Origin: Nitrospira sp.
Lineage (GTDB): Bacteria; Nitrospirota; Nitrospiria; Nitrospirales; Nitrospiraceae
NCBI GenBank assembly: GCA_022226955.1
Contig: CP092079.1
Location: 537,217 to 601,216 of the forward strand
Direction of reading: 5' to 3'
DNA length: 64,000 bases
Below are positions 27,496-37,403 of the stretch, piece after piece (the stretch's first letter is position 1; each line of letters starts with the position of its first letter). The notes beneath the pieces are model-generated. The model saw only the letters and a program-made list of their open reading frames with translations, ran no database searches and had not been told where the DNA came from. The position numbers and the translations under genes are program-made.

Positions 27496-28500
27496 TCAAT
27501 AGTCGTCCAAGGGAAATCTTCCCAGCAAGATCCACGCAACGGCGAGACGGCATTGTCGCAAGGCAATTTTCCCTGGTACGCCGCTGAGACCGATTCGGCG
27601 GTGCCCGTGCTTTTCGAGCCATTCCCGGCAGATCTCGTTCCGTCCCCGGAGCCGCGCGTCGCTTAAAATAGCCGGTAAGTTTGGCCAGTATTTTCGAAGC
27701 CGATTGAGCCCGAGCAGCGCTCGGCTGATCCAGTACTGAAATCGCACCATGCGCAGTACATCGCGTTGCGGATAGTGCTTTCCCCAAAACACGGCGCTGC
27801 CTTTGAACAGGCGCCGGGCGTACTCATACTCGGACAGCTCACGCTGACTTTGTCGATGGAGATGCTGGACAGAGGCCGTCTCCGTGTAGCCGATTTGGTA
27901 ACCGGCTTGGCGAGCCCGGAAACAAAGATCCGTCTCGTCTTGGTAGAGAAAGTAATCGGCATCGAATCCGCCGAGTTGCTCGAACACCTCTCGGCGGATC
28001 ATGAGGCAGCAGCCGTTCAGCCACGCGATGCTGCGCCCGCGCAGCCCTGGTTCCAGGGCGATCATTCCTTCGCCGGGATAAAAGTGACGCGGCGGAAATG
28101 GCTGCCTGGCTGCCCCTTCGAGAATTCGGGGCCCTGCAAGAGCTTGCTCGGGATGGTTCTCAAGATACCGCAGCAGTTCCGCGAACAGGCCAGGACCGAA
28201 TTCCAGATCGGGATTTAGGATGAGAAGATAAGCCCCTTGGCATTGGGCGGCGCTGCGGTTGTGCGCGCGGCCGAAGCCGATGTTCTCATCGTTGACAATT
28301 AACGTTCCCATCGCCGCTTGTTGCAGGAGTGCGGCTGTTCCGTCCTGGCTGGCATTGTCGAAGAAGACCAGCTCCCATCTCACGTCCGTCTGCTGCCGCA
28401 GAGAGTCCAGAAAACCAGGCAGGCAATGCTCGTTGTTGTAGGTAACGACGCTCACCGAGATCTGTGGATCGAATGATGCCCCGGACATTCCGGCGGTCAT
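27496..28500 (-). CDS. Family 2 glycosyltransferase (rhamnosyltransferase-like)
   Basis: The 334-residue GT-A enzyme has SVSVVTYNN at the nucleotide-binding strand, FFDNASQDGT, NIGFGRAHNRS, the metal-binding NPDLEF and GGFDADYFLYQDETDLCFRARQAGY acceptor motif. These are typical of GT2 enzymes making cell-surface polysaccharide, often rhamnosyltransferases. The frame begins at 28515, but ATG 28500 overlaps the upstream gene's stop by four bases and is the likely coupled start. It probably works with the deacetylase-like protein before it. Confidence 0.85.
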   Translation of the reverse strand: MTAGMSGASFDPQISVSVVTYNNEHCLPGFLDSLRQQTDVRWELVFFDNASQDGTAALLQQAAMGTLIVNDENIGFGRAHNRSAAQCQGAYLLILNPDLEFGPGLFAELLRYLENHPEQALAGPRILEGAARQPFPPRHFYPGEGMIALEPGLRGRSIAWLNGCCLMIRREVFEQLGGFDADYFLYQDETDLCFRARQAGYQIGYTETASVQHLHRQSQRELSEYEYARRLFKGSAVFWGKHYPQRDVLRMVRFQYWISRALLGLNRLRKYWPNLPAILSDARLRGRNEICREWLEKHGHRRIGLSGVPGKIALRQCRLAVAWILLGRFPLDDY

Positions 28501-29462
28501 CGCAAGGCACGCCATTTTGCAATGGCTGTGGCTGGGTTTGTGAATTCGCAGGCTGGCAGCGCAGGATGTTTCACGAAGTGGCGGGCCGTCTGGAGAAAGT
28601 TGTTGAGGAAATGGCCTGCCGCTAGATCGCCGCTACGGACTACCATCGTCAGTGGAACGTCTGTCGCGATGTTCAGCTGTGCGCGCAGGTGGGGCCAGAC
28701 GTAGGTGGAGCGGAGCGACAGATTGGGAGAGCGGCTTGCCTTCCGCACATATGGCGGCGTGCGCATCGGTCGCCACGTTGGTGGCGTGGTGGTAAGCGGG
28801 AGCATCCATAGTGAGTGCTGGTTCGCCTTGCCAGGGGCCGGGACCATGAAGTTGCCGGGGAGGGGTTGGTAGGGTTCCCGCGGCACGTTTCGGTAGTCCG
28901 GCAACCGGCCGGTGGCATGGGAGTCATCGAAGATCTTTTCCTCGGGAAATCCTGGCTCGATCGTCAGATCGTAGCGGATACCGGACGTCTGCATGAGATC
29001 GACGGCATGCTGATTCAACCAGCGATCGCCGAATCTGCAGGCGTCGGGTGGCCGGTGAAAAATTTTCTGGAACGCCTCGATTGAAGCGTGCAAACATTCT
29101 TTCGTCCACGCGGGGTCATCCAGGTCGTTAAACCATTCCCTCCGCCGCGCATTCCAGCGCCAAAGGTGCGGGTGAATGCCGCAAGAGTCGCCGTGGTCTT
29201 CTATTGTTTTCAAGAGCTGCGGGCAGGCTTCCGCCACCCAGTGCGCCGTCCCCCACGTTTTCTCGATCTGCGGGTCGGCGCGCAAGAACCAGTTGAACTC
29301 AACCCGGACTCTTGTTTGGTCTTCGAGTTGTCTCCTGAAAAGTTGGAGGTGTTCCAGACCGATCCGGGATCCCTCCCACCCTCCCGCACCGGCATGTGTT
29401 TTACGGTCATCCGGTTCGACGTCAATCAAGAACAGAATGGACCGCCGCTGAGTGTTTTTCAA
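28497..29462 (-). CDS. Polysaccharide deacetylase-like (NodB-fold) protein
   Basis: The 321-residue protein shows FLIDVEPDDR near residues 11-20 (the Asp pair expected at strand 1), GIHPHLWRW near 95 (the His-x-His metal pair), CRFGDRWLNQHAVDLMQTSGIRYDLTIEPG and a C-terminal MVVRSGD segment. This layout matches divergent polysaccharide deacetylases found beside glycosyltransferases in surface-polysaccharide clusters. Activity cannot be confirmed from the sequence alone. It is coupled to the GT2 gene by an ATGA overlap. Confidence 0.6.
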   Translation of the reverse strand: MKNTQRRSILFLIDVEPDDRKTHAGAGGWEGSRIGLEHLQLFRRQLEDQTRVRVEFNWFLRADPQIEKTWGTAHWVAEACPQLLKTIEDHGDSCGIHPHLWRWNARRREWFNDLDDPAWTKECLHASIEAFQKIFHRPPDACRFGDRWLNQHAVDLMQTSGIRYDLTIEPGFPEEKIFDDSHATGRLPDYRNVPREPYQPLPGNFMVPAPGKANQHSLWMLPLTTTPPTWRPMRTPPYVRKASRSPNLSLRSTYVWPHLRAQLNIATDVPLTMVVRSGDLAAGHFLNNFLQTARHFVKHPALPACEFTNPATAIAKWRALR

Positions 29463-29752
29463 AGTGCGTTCCTTCAGTACTGGCTTGAATCAAGCGTACA
29501 AATGCGGGACGTTGTTGTCAAACAAATGAGCGATGTAAAAATGCAGACTTGTGTATACTGCTCAAATTGCACACAGGGTTGCGTTGTGCAAGAGGTGTCT
29601 TATCTCGGTCCTGCCAGTAGTCTGACCATTTTGTGAGCGCATCGGCCCACCCGGTTTATGTCGGAGGAAAAACCGGCTTGTTCTTCCTGCGTCTCCGCAG
29701 TAGGATGGCGCGGCTATTTCTTCCAGCTCTTTTCATATTGAGGAGGTGCGGT

Positions 29753-30031
29753 ATGGTAGATCGGTCATGGAGCATGGGCAGTGTGTTGATGCTGATGGGG
29801 CTGTTACTCGGGGGCTGCGCGAGCGACGGGGCAATGGGAACATCCGGAGGCGGGTCGTCGTCAGGGAGCGGCGCGTCGTTCGGCACGACGAAGAACATTG
29901 AGCGGGTTGCCGCCGGCGCGGTCGAAGATAATCTAAAGGCCTGTATGGCGCGCATTCCCAAGGATGCGTCAGGCGGTCAGCGGATGCTGGCCGAGGAAAG
30001 CTGCAGTCGCGATCAGGCCAATCGTCGCTAG
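29753..30031 (+). CDS. Small predicted lipoprotein
   Basis: The 92-residue product starts with ATG behind a near-perfect GAGGAGGTG ribosome site, while the longer frame from 29633 has none. A hydrophobic leader (VLMLMGLLLGGCAS) carries the lipobox Cys at about residue 22. A Gly/Ser-rich spacer follows, then a short helical domain with Cys residues (NLKACMARIPKD, EESCSRDQ), which could form one disulphide. No family is recognised. Confidence 0.6.
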   Translation: MVDRSWSMGSVLMLMGLLLGGCASDGAMGTSGGGSSSGSGASFGTTKNIERVAAGAVEDNLKACMARIPKDASGGQRMLAEESCSRDQANRR

Positions 30032-30054
30032 ATGCGTTCGATGTAGATGTAGTG

Positions 30055-30080
30055 GGGCGGCGCGCGTAGAGGCGCCGCCC
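30055..30080. terminator. GC-rich hairpin between convergent genes
   Basis: GGGCGGCG (30055-30062) pairs with CGCCGCCC (30073-30080) across a ten-base loop. It lies between the lipoprotein stop (30031) and the debranching-enzyme stop (30121), so it could serve both strands. No T-tract is present. Confidence 0.4.
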
Positions 30081-30120
30081 AGCTCCGTCCGTTCGCCGCC
30101 TCCGCTGCAGGGCGTCACGC

Positions 30121-32169
30121 TCAGGGCGATTTTTTCCGCCGCACGATGATGGCCTTGACGGGGTTGCGGGTCGGTTTCTCGGACGGACTGAGGTCTTCGA
30201 TCAGTGCCCGCAAGGGTTCGGCGACCGACCAGGCTTGGGCACAGCACCCGCGTGGATTATGCGGGGCTTCGGCATCGAAGATTTCCGATACTTGCCCGAG
30301 ACAGGCTTCGGCCAGATGGGCCTCAAGGCCGTTCAACAATCCTCTCGCCACCTTGCGTGCTGCGGCATTTCTGCCGAAGCTTTTGATCCAGGCCGTTACC
30401 ATGGGCCCCAGGAGGAAAGGCCAGGCGGTGCCTTGATGATAGGCGCTGTCCCGTTCTGGCACGCTTCCTTCGTAGCGGGGACGGTAACGTGGGTCGTCCG
30501 GGGACAGCGTGCGAAGTCCGACTGGGGTTACGAGTTGTTGCTTCACAAGCCGGAGAATCTGCTGCGCGCGCTCGCGCGAGACCAGGTTATTGACCAACGA
30601 GATGGCGTAGAGTTGATTGGGCCTCAGTGAGGTGTCGTCGCCCTCCGGTCCGTCGACGACGTCATATAGATAGCCGCCCGCTTCGTACCAGAAGCGTTGC
30701 TGGAATGAAGCTACGGCTCGTATTCGGTCAGCCCGGCATTGATCGGCGTAGGAAGCCTCGCCGAACTGGCGCGCGAGGCGGTCACCAACTTCTAAGGCGC
30801 GCACCCACAGGGCCTGAATTTCCACCGGTTTCCCGTGACGCGGTGTGACGACCCATTCGCCGATTTTCGCGTCCATCCAGGTCAATTGCGCGCCGGGAAC
30901 GCCTCCGGCGATCAGGCCATCCTGGTCCATGCGAATGCCATAGCGCGTGCCGCGCCGGTAGCCATCGAGAATTTGTTTGACGGCCGGCCAGGCGGTGGCG
31001 CGAACGCGAGATTCATCCTGCGTCGTAGCGAGGTAGCGGTCGATGGCATGGATGAACCAGAGTGAGGCGTCGATGGTGTTGTACTCCGGCTGCTCGTTAG
31101 CGCCGGGGAAGCGATTGGGGATCATGCCTTCCGAGATATGTGCGGCAAATGCCGCGATGATTTGCCAGGCGGTCTCGAATCGTCCGGTGGCCAGACAGAG
31201 ACCCGGCAACGCGATGAACGTATCGCGCCCCCAATCGGTGAACCAGGGATAGCCGGCGATCACGGTCTGCTGCTCGCCTCGTTCGGACAGATAGGCGTCC
31301 GTCGCACACCAGAGGGCATTGGTCAGAGTATCCTCGTCCGGGGCAGCTTGCGCGAGCCTGGTCCGTCTCGCCCGTTCACGCCTAGTCAGGGCAGGGATAT
31401 CGAGCGTATCGATGGGTTCGCTGGTGAAGGCAATGGTGTGGGCCGATCCTGAGGCGAGGTCTATCGTGAACTCTCCCGGCGACCACCAATCTTCCGTATG
31501 GTCGAGCCCCCGTTGTTGCTCAAGAGGGAATTCGACCTGTCGATACCATTCTGGAGCGTGGCGATAGTCGCCGGCATGGAAGGCGCGTACTGGGGGAAGA
31601 GTTGGGTAGGGGTGCCAGGTGACGAGGCCTGTTCCGATCGAGACATCCGCCGAAAGGCGTTCGTTCTCGTGATGGGTTGCGTGGTCATCGCGTCCAGTGA
31701 GTTTCGGTCTCACGCGAAGGATTGCCCGTCGGTTTTTCTTGCCCAGCAGGCGCCATCGAACGATGACGAGATCGCGTTCATGGATGGCGAAGATCTCGCG
31801 TTGGACGATGGTGTTATCGCAGGTGAAGGTCCAGGTCGGCCAGGGATCTGTTGAAAAGCCGGTGCAGTATTCGTATCCGGACGGATAGACCGCTCCGGGA
31901 TAGCAGTTGGTGGAGAGCGGGAAGGATTGCCCGTCGAGGTCGAGCCACTCTTCCAGCTGATTCACCAGGACGACCCGCCCGCCCGGCGGTGTGCGCGCGG
32001 TCAGCAAGAGGGCGTGATACCGGCGGATATTGGCGCCGGCGACGGTGCCGGATGAGAATCCGCCACGCCCGTTGGTCTCGAGCCATTCGAGGCGCAGGGC
32101 GCGTTCGAGGTCCTGTCCCCCTGATGCCAGTACGTTCATAACGCCACTCGCGGTTCGGTTCTCAGCCAT
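30121..32169 (-). CDS. Amylo-alpha-1,6-glucosidase (glycogen debranching enzyme, GH133-type)
   Basis: The 682-residue enzyme has an N-terminal beta-rich domain (LEWLETNGRGGFSSGTVAGANIRRYHALLL, typical of bacterial GDE_N) and an (alpha/alpha)6 catalytic domain with YPWFTDWGRDTFIALPGLCLATGRFETA, GMIPNRFPG, and the ending segment AYHQGTAWPFLLGPMV. It should hydrolyse alpha-1,6 branches in glycogen-like polymers. The ribosome site (GGGAGA) lies in the last codons of the upstream hydrolase gene, one base separating the two genes. The two form an operon for storage-glucan use. Confidence 0.85.
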   Translation of the reverse strand: MAENRTASGVMNVLASGGQDLERALRLEWLETNGRGGFSSGTVAGANIRRYHALLLTARTPPGGRVVLVNQLEEWLDLDGQSFPLSTNCYPGAVYPSGYEYCTGFSTDPWPTWTFTCDNTIVQREIFAIHERDLVIVRWRLLGKKNRRAILRVRPKLTGRDDHATHHENERLSADVSIGTGLVTWHPYPTLPPVRAFHAGDYRHAPEWYRQVEFPLEQQRGLDHTEDWWSPGEFTIDLASGSAHTIAFTSEPIDTLDIPALTRRERARRTRLAQAAPDEDTLTNALWCATDAYLSERGEQQTVIAGYPWFTDWGRDTFIALPGLCLATGRFETAWQIIAAFAAHISEGMIPNRFPGANEQPEYNTIDASLWFIHAIDRYLATTQDESRVRATAWPAVKQILDGYRRGTRYGIRMDQDGLIAGGVPGAQLTWMDAKIGEWVVTPRHGKPVEIQALWVRALEVGDRLARQFGEASYADQCRADRIRAVASFQQRFWYEAGGYLYDVVDGPEGDDTSLRPNQLYAISLVNNLVSRERAQQILRLVKQQLVTPVGLRTLSPDDPRYRPRYEGSVPERDSAYHQGTAWPFLLGPMVTAWIKSFGRNAAARKVARGLLNGLEAHLAEACLGQVSEIFDAEAPHNPRGCCAQAWSVAEPLRALIEDLSPSEKPTRNPVKAIIVRRKKSP

Positions 32170-32170
32170 T

Positions 32171-34852
32171 TTATTCTCCCGACTGTTGAATCAATTTCGC
32201 CACCAATCCCGTCCAACCTGCCTGATGGCTTGCGCCGATGCCGGCGCCGTTGTCGCCATGGAAATATTCATAGAAGAGGATGTGGTTTTGCCAATGCGGG
32301 TCGTGTTGGAACATCGCGGTCTTGCCGAACACGGGGCGCTGGCCTGTGGCATCTTTGAGGAAGACATGTGTAAGCCGGCGCGAGAGTTCCGCCGCCACTT
32401 GCCAGAGCGTCATCTGGTTGCCGGATCCAGTCGGATATTCGACCTTGTACTGGTCGCCGAGGAAATAGTGAAACTTCTGCAAGGATTCAATCAAGAGATA
32501 ATTCACGGGGAACCAGACTGGCCCGCGCCAGTTCGAGTTGCCGCCGAAGAATCCGGTGCTCGATTCGGCGGGCTCGTAGTCCACGCGATGTTCATGGCCC
32601 ATCACATGCAGCACGTAGGGATGGTCCTTGTGATAGCGGGAAAGGGCGCGGATGCCGTGGGGCGAAAGAAATTCCTGTTCGTCGAGCATGTACCGGAGCA
32701 CCGATCGCAACCGGTCGCGATGCACGAGCGCAAGAAAGCGCCGGACGCCACCCTCGTAGGACTGGATTTCGATGTGCTGGGCAAAATCCGGCCGGTTCTC
32801 GATAAACCACTGCATGCGGTGCTTGAACCGCGGCAGGCTGTCGATCAACTCCGAATCGAGCGTTTCCACGGCGAACAGCGGAATCAGGCCGACCATCGAC
32901 CGGACTTTCATGTGTTTGTTTTCGCCGTTCGAAAGATGCAGCACGTCATAGAAGAAGCCGTCTTCACGGTCCCAGAGCTCGATCTTTTCTCCGCCGATGT
33001 TGTTCATGGCGCGGCAGATATAGACGAAGTGCTCGAAGAATTTGCTGGCTACGTCTTCATAGGCGGGGTTGTCCCTGGCGAGTTCCAGGGCGATCGTCAG
33101 CATGTTCAGGCAGTACATGCCCATCCAGCTGGTGGCGTCCGATTGCTCGATGTGGCCGCCGGTCGGCAGCGGCGCGCTGCGGTCGAAGACGCCGATATTG
33201 TCGAGGCCGAGAAAGCCGCCCTGAAAGATGTTCTTCCCGTCGGCATCCTTGCGATTCACCCACCAGGTGAAATTCAGCAGCAGTTTGTGGAAACAGCGCT
33301 CTAAAAAACGCCGATCGCCGGTGCCGTGGCGCTTCTTGTCGATTTTATACACGCGCCAGGTGGCCCAGGCATGGACCGGCGGATTCACGTCGCCCAGGGC
33401 CCATTCGTAGGCTGGGATCTGTCCGTTGGGATGCATGTACCATTCGCGGAGCATCAGTACGAGCTGCTCTTTGGCGAAGGTTGGATCGACCAGCGCCAGC
33501 GGGATGCAATGGAACGCGAGGTCCCAGGCGGCATACCAGGGATATTCCCATTTGTCCGGCATCGAGACGACGTCGGCGTTGAAGAGATGGGTCCAGTCGG
33601 CATTGCGGTTCCTGAGCCGGTCGCGCGGCGGTTCCGGCATGCCGGGGTCGCCCTTGAGCCAGCGACTCACGTCGTAATGGTAGAACTGTTTATTCCATAA
33701 CAGGCCGGCGAACGCCTGGCGTTGGACTCGGCGCGCGTCTTCCGAGAGGGGCGCTGGCGCGAGACGGTCGTAGAACTCATTCGCTTCTTGAATCCGCTGG
33801 TCGAACACGGCATCGCAACCCTGCCGGGTGAATTCCGGAATGTCTTCTTCGTTCGTAAAACGCAGGCGAATTGTTTCCGTTGCGCCGGGGGCGAGCGCGA
33901 GCGCGTAATGGGCGGCGGCTTTGGTGCCGATACAGTCGGGATTCACGGCGTCCTTCTTGCCATGTACGACATAGTTGTGGAATCCGTCTTTCACATATTT
34001 GGCGCCATCCTCATCGCCATAAAGGCGTGTGGTATTGGTGTCGTTTTCGGTGAAGAGCAGTGTGGGCTGTCCCTCGCATAGCAAGCGGCGTTTGCCATAG
34101 TAGTCGTGATTGGTCTCGATCGCTTGCATCCGAGCGGCCGGGTTGCCCTGTCTCAGGCGCGGGCGCCGGATATCCGTGCCCCAGGACCAGGTATTGCGAA
34201 ACCAGATAGTTGGCAGCAGGGTGAGTTCCGCCGGTTCGGGGCCTCGATTGATCACTTGGATTCTGATGCAAAGATCCTCCGAGGTCGCTTTGGCATATTC
34301 CACAAACACGTCGAAGTAGCGGTTCTCGTCGAAGACGCCGCTATCGATCAGCTCATATTCAGGATCCTGGCGCGTTCTGCGGCGATTCTCTTTCACCAGC
34401 TGTTCGTAGGGAAACGCCGCCTGCGGATACTTATAGAGATATTTCATGTAGGAATGTGTCGGCGTGGAATCGAGATAGAAGTAGCATTCTTTGACGTCTT
34501 CGCCGTGGTTGCCTTCGTTGCCGGTGAGGCCAAATAGGCGTTCCTTCAATATGGGATCGCGTCCGTTCCAGAGCGCGATGGCGAAACAGATCATCTGGTG
34601 TCGATCGCAGATGCCGGCGATCCCATCTTCGTTCCAGCGGTAGGCTCGCGATCGAGCCTGATCGTGCGGAAAGGCTTCCCACGCAGTGCCGTGCGGACTG
34701 TAATCTTCGCGGACGGTGCCCCAGGCGCGTTCGCTCAGATAGGGTCCCCAGCGTTTCCAATGGCGCTGACGCCGGGTATCCTCTTCCAATCGCTGTTGTT
34801 CAGCGAGCAGTGGCAGCTGGGCGGCGGGTGGGGTCTGACGAGATGAGGCCAT
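32171..34852 (-). CDS. MGH1-like / GH63-related glucosidase
   Basis: The 893-residue protein has an N-terminal region with [24 protein letters not shown] and a catalytic half with [25 protein letters not shown] and [21 protein letters not shown]. These signatures mark the MGH1-type glycoside hydrolase group related to GH63 glucosidases. The substrate (mannosylglycerate, glucosylglycerate or an alpha-glucan) cannot be decided from the sequence. The ATG at 34852 has an AAGGAG site. The frame is open to 34975. It is followed directly by the debranching-enzyme gene. Confidence 0.75.
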   Translation of the reverse strand: MASSRQTPPAAQLPLLAEQQRLEEDTRRQRHWKRWGPYLSERAWGTVREDYSPHGTAWEAFPHDQARSRAYRWNEDGIAGICDRHQMICFAIALWNGRDPILKERLFGLTGNEGNHGEDVKECYFYLDSTPTHSYMKYLYKYPQAAFPYEQLVKENRRRTRQDPEYELIDSGVFDENRYFDVFVEYAKATSEDLCIRIQVINRGPEPAELTLLPTIWFRNTWSWGTDIRRPRLRQGNPAARMQAIETNHDYYGKRRLLCEGQPTLLFTENDTNTTRLYGDEDGAKYVKDGFHNYVVHGKKDAVNPDCIGTKAAAHYALALAPGATETIRLRFTNEEDIPEFTRQGCDAVFDQRIQEANEFYDRLAPAPLSEDARRVQRQAFAGLLWNKQFYHYDVSRWLKGDPGMPEPPRDRLRNRNADWTHLFNADVVSMPDKWEYPWYAAWDLAFHCIPLALVDPTFAKEQLVLMLREWYMHPNGQIPAYEWALGDVNPPVHAWATWRVYKIDKKRHGTGDRRFLERCFHKLLLNFTWWVNRKDADGKNIFQGGFLGLDNIGVFDRSAPLPTGGHIEQSDATSWMGMYCLNMLTIALELARDNPAYEDVASKFFEHFVYICRAMNNIGGEKIELWDREDGFFYDVLHLSNGENKHMKVRSMVGLIPLFAVETLDSELIDSLPRFKHRMQWFIENRPDFAQHIEIQSYEGGVRRFLALVHRDRLRSVLRYMLDEQEFLSPHGIRALSRYHKDHPYVLHVMGHEHRVDYEPAESSTGFFGGNSNWRGPVWFPVNYLLIESLQKFHYFLGDQYKVEYPTGSGNQMTLWQVAAELSRRLTHVFLKDATGQRPVFGKTAMFQHDPHWQNHILFYEYFHGDNGAGIGASHQAGWTGLVAKLIQQSGE

Positions 34853-35040
34853 ACGACTCCTTCGGTCAAACGAGATGCAGCGAGAGTTGGCCGAATGCCA
34901 ATAGGGTGATAGCAGGCTAGCCCGAGCGCCAAGTGGAGTCAATCCTCCCCGGTCAGTCGCGCCGACTGCCGGCATCGTTTCGACGGAAAGCGGCGGACAT
35001 TTGTACGGCAGGCAATGTCTTGATGGACGGGCGGGAATAT

Positions 35041-35074
35041 GAACGAGAGTCGGTTGTCTAGCCGGCTCTCGTTC
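35041..35074 (-). terminator. 13-bp stem-loop downstream of MOSC gene
   Basis: Arms 35041-35053 (GAACGAGAGTCGG) and 35062-35074 (CCGGCTCTCGTTC) pair with one U-G pair and an eight-base loop. The hairpin sits just past the stop of the minus-strand MOSC gene (35093) and is the likely end of its transcript, although the T-tract is missing. Confidence 0.5.
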
Positions 35075-35092
35075 AGTCAGGACTCGCCAGGG

Positions 35093-35923
35093 TTATGTCG
35101 TGAGATGGAGCTGGTGGCCCAGGCGGACGACGCCGGGATTCAGCACCGTGGCATACACACCGACAGCGGCGCGGTTGTGTTTCACCGCTGTGCGGAGGAT
35201 GCCGGTATCTTCAGGCAACTCGCGTTGAGGCAAGGTGGTCATGACGCAGCGCGCGCAGGGCCCGGTAATGCGCAACTGTACCTGGTCGCCGATGGCGATG
35301 GTGCGCCCGATCCACTCGTTCTCGGCAAATCCCGCTGTGCCTGGCGCGGTGCGCACGACAAGATTGGGGCGAAACCGACGGGTTTCGAACTGCCCTGTGG
35401 GGTACGCGGCGCGCAGGGCGTCGAGGGTGGCGGTGGTGATGAGATGCACAATGGCAGCGTCGAAAAATGTGCCTGGTGGGAGGGCTTCATCGGTTGTGGC
35501 ATTCTGATGCGCTCGCCCATCGACTTCCGGCCAATACTCTTCCAGCTTGGCCTGTTCCGGGACTGATCTGGTGACATCCACGGGCCGTCCTAAGAGCACC
35601 GAGAGCAAGGCTGGAAGGTCCGGTTCGCCTGCGGTGAGCAGACGGCCGTCCGGGAGGGTGATGTGAACCGGTTGCTGGTCGGGCGACGTCTGAGGATCGG
35701 ATCCGAACCGCGCCAGGCATTCGAACAGCCGGCCCCATTTTTTCGGATGTTTCGCGCTGGCGACTTTGCCGGTCTCCCGGTCGATAACGGCGAAGGCGCG
35801 GTCGCCGGCAAGTCCATGCCTTGTAATATCGGCGGCATTGAGCTCTTCTCCCAACATTGATTTGACCGGATATCGCCAAATGCTTGCGATGGATCCGGCG
35901 GCATCAGCGTGCAGTGTCGTCAT
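35093..35923 (-). CDS. MOSC-domain protein
   Basis: The 276-residue protein has an N-terminal MOSC_N domain (SIWRYPVKSMLGEELNAADITRHGLAGDRAFAV) and a C-terminal MOSC domain with RFRPNLVV, the PCARCVMTT segment holding the conserved Cys that binds molybdenum cofactor, and TGILRTAVKHN. Family members are mARC/YcbX/YiiM-like proteins acting with the molybdenum cofactor, for example in reduction of N-hydroxylated compounds. Substrate is unknown. It is divergent from a LysR-type regulator, which may control it. Confidence 0.85.
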   Translation of the reverse strand: MTTLHADAAGSIASIWRYPVKSMLGEELNAADITRHGLAGDRAFAVIDRETGKVASAKHPKKWGRLFECLARFGSDPQTSPDQQPVHITLPDGRLLTAGEPDLPALLSVLLGRPVDVTRSVPEQAKLEEYWPEVDGRAHQNATTDEALPPGTFFDAAIVHLITTATLDALRAAYPTGQFETRRFRPNLVVRTAPGTAGFAENEWIGRTIAIGDQVQLRITGPCARCVMTTLPQRELPEDTGILRTAVKHNRAAVGVYATVLNPGVVRLGHQLHLTT

Positions 35924-36008
35924 GTGCGTTCTCCAGGTTGCAGAATAATAGCGCGTATCATGGTGGCGCGCTCGGCGGCGGGTCCAATCGTTTGTTCTGA
36001 CTGGAACG

Positions 36009-36023
36009 ATAAGCGATGCTTAT
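36009..36023 (+). promoter_or_regulatory. Inverted repeat ATAAGC-GAT-GCTTAT before the LysR gene
   Basis: Perfect six-base arms around a three-base spacer lie in the 114-base divergent spacer, 15 bases before the GTG start. LysR-type regulators bind inverted repeats of this size near their own promoters, so it could be the regulatory box shared by the regulator and the MOSC gene. Confidence 0.35.
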
Positions 36024-36037
36024 GCTATGTCCCTCCC

Positions 36038-36934
36038 GTGGAACTACGACATTTACGATATTTTCTCGCGGCCGCCGATGCGTTGCATTTCACGAAGGCC
36101 GCGGCGCAGGCCCATGTCTCTCAGCCCGCGCTCTCCGCGCAGATCAAGCAACTGGAAGAAGAAGTTGCGACGCCGTTGTTCGAGCGCGTGGGCCGGTCGG
36201 TGCGGCTTACGCGGGCCGGTGAGATTTTTCGCGGACACGCCACTCGCGCTTTGCGCGAAATAGAGGCGGCGCTTACGGCCATTGCCGAAGAAGAAGAGTT
36301 GCATCGTGGCGCGGTGACGGTGGGAGTCTTGCAAACGGTCCATGCCTATTTGGCTCCGAACATCGTCGCGAGTTTTTCAGCGCGGCATCCGCACATTTCG
36401 CTCAAGCTGGAAGAGCTATCCGGCCCGGAGATCGAACAAGGCGTACTTGACGGTTTGTTGGATGTGGGAGTTGGGTTCAGCCCGCCGGCCGCCGAGGGCT
36501 TAGAGACCCAGCTACTCTTTGAAGACGATTTTGTCTTGATCGCATCACGCCGGCATCGCCTCGCGAGACGCAAGCGCATTGCATTTGCCGCATTGGCTGG
36601 CGAGCCGTTGGTGTTGCTGTCGCCTGCATATTGTGTGCGGCAACTGGTGGACGGCAGCTTTCGCGCGGCCAATACCGCGCCGAAGATCGCTATTGAAATG
36701 AATTCCATCGAAGGGATTCTTGCCACCGTTCGCTCTGGCGCGATGGCCACGATTTTGCCGCGTTTTTCCCTCGGGCGTGGCCGGGATGCGACGCTTAGCG
36801 TCATCGGGCTGACCCATCCGAGGCTCAAGCGGGGAGTTGGGCTTCTGTGGAGGCGAGGCGGCTATCGCAGTGCCGCTTCGAAGGCGTTGGCTGAACAAGT
36901 TCGCGCCACGGTCGATCAATATTGGCGTTCGTGA
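36038..36934 (+). CDS. LysR-family transcriptional regulator (CynR-like)
   Basis: The 298-residue protein opens with the classical LysR helix-turn-helix (ELRHLRYFLAAADALHFTKAAAQAHVSQPALSAQIKQLEEEV, residues 2-43) and has an effector-binding domain whose segments (LLDVGVGFSPPAAEGLE, IAIEMNSIEGILATVRSGAMATILP) track E. coli CynR. No cyanate genes are in the window, so the effector is not claimed. GTG 36038 was chosen because the helix-turn-helix starts directly after it; the frame is open upstream to 35909. The start lacks a clear ribosome site. The 3' end overlaps the PilZ gene by 19 bases. Confidence 0.85.
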   Translation: MELRHLRYFLAAADALHFTKAAAQAHVSQPALSAQIKQLEEEVATPLFERVGRSVRLTRAGEIFRGHATRALREIEAALTAIAEEEELHRGAVTVGVLQTVHAYLAPNIVASFSARHPHISLKLEELSGPEIEQGVLDGLLDVGVGFSPPAAEGLETQLLFEDDFVLIASRRHRLARRKRIAFAALAGEPLVLLSPAYCVRQLVDGSFRAANTAPKIAIEMNSIEGILATVRSGAMATILPRFSLGRGRDATLSVIGLTHPRLKRGVGLLWRRGGYRSAASKALAEQVRATVDQYWRS

Positions 36935-37299
36935 GGCGGCTCTGGCGCGAGGTTGGCCGTCGACGGGCGGCCAAGGGAGCGGACGAAGCGGGTCCAGATG
37001 ACCCGGTCGAGCTGCTGGCGGGCGACGGTGGGGAGGCGGATAAATTCGACGCCGAAGACTCGTCCGCAGACCCAGCGGATCTTGCCGAGTTCAATTGCAA
37101 GGGAGGGCGACTGATCGGGCATCAAGACGTTCAGCCGCACATAACTGCCGGAGAGCACCGTTCGATCGCAGGCGATCGCGCAACCGGAGGTCGACAAGTC
37201 TGTCAACGCGCCTTCGCCGACAAACGGCGCGCCACCAAACACGACAGGGTAGGTGACGGGAAAGCGATCGGTGGACCGTGCCTGTTGTTGGTTGGTCAT
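36916..37299 (-). CDS. PilZ-domain c-di-GMP-binding protein
   Basis: The 127-residue protein contains both halves of the PilZ c-di-GMP site: R-x3-R (Arg8 and Arg12) and D-x-S-x-x-G (Asp34, Ser36, Gly39). The rest is the expected six-stranded barrel (YVRLNVLMP, GKIRWVCGRVFGVEF). It should be a soluble receptor for c-di-GMP. The target cannot be seen from the sequence. It lies between the LysR gene and the secretin gene on the minus strand. Confidence 0.85.
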   Translation of the reverse strand: MTNQQQARSTDRFPVTYPVVFGGAPFVGEGALTDLSTSGCAIACDRTVLSGSYVRLNVLMPDQSPSLAIELGKIRWVCGRVFGVEFIRLPTVARQQLDRVIWTRFVRSLGRPSTANLAPEPPHERQY

Positions 37300-37403
37300 G
37301 TGTGCCCCAAGTGAATGGGAATAGCGTAGCTGGCCGGTGCGTTGCGCGACTATCCCTCGGAGGAGGGGGGCGTGAGGGACGTGCCTACTTTGTTAGGTGG
37401 CTG

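Noticed and set aside
32030-33304. 424-codon plus-strand frame opposite the GH63-like gene
   Set aside because: Shadow of the hydrolase; composition rich in Arg, His and Gly.
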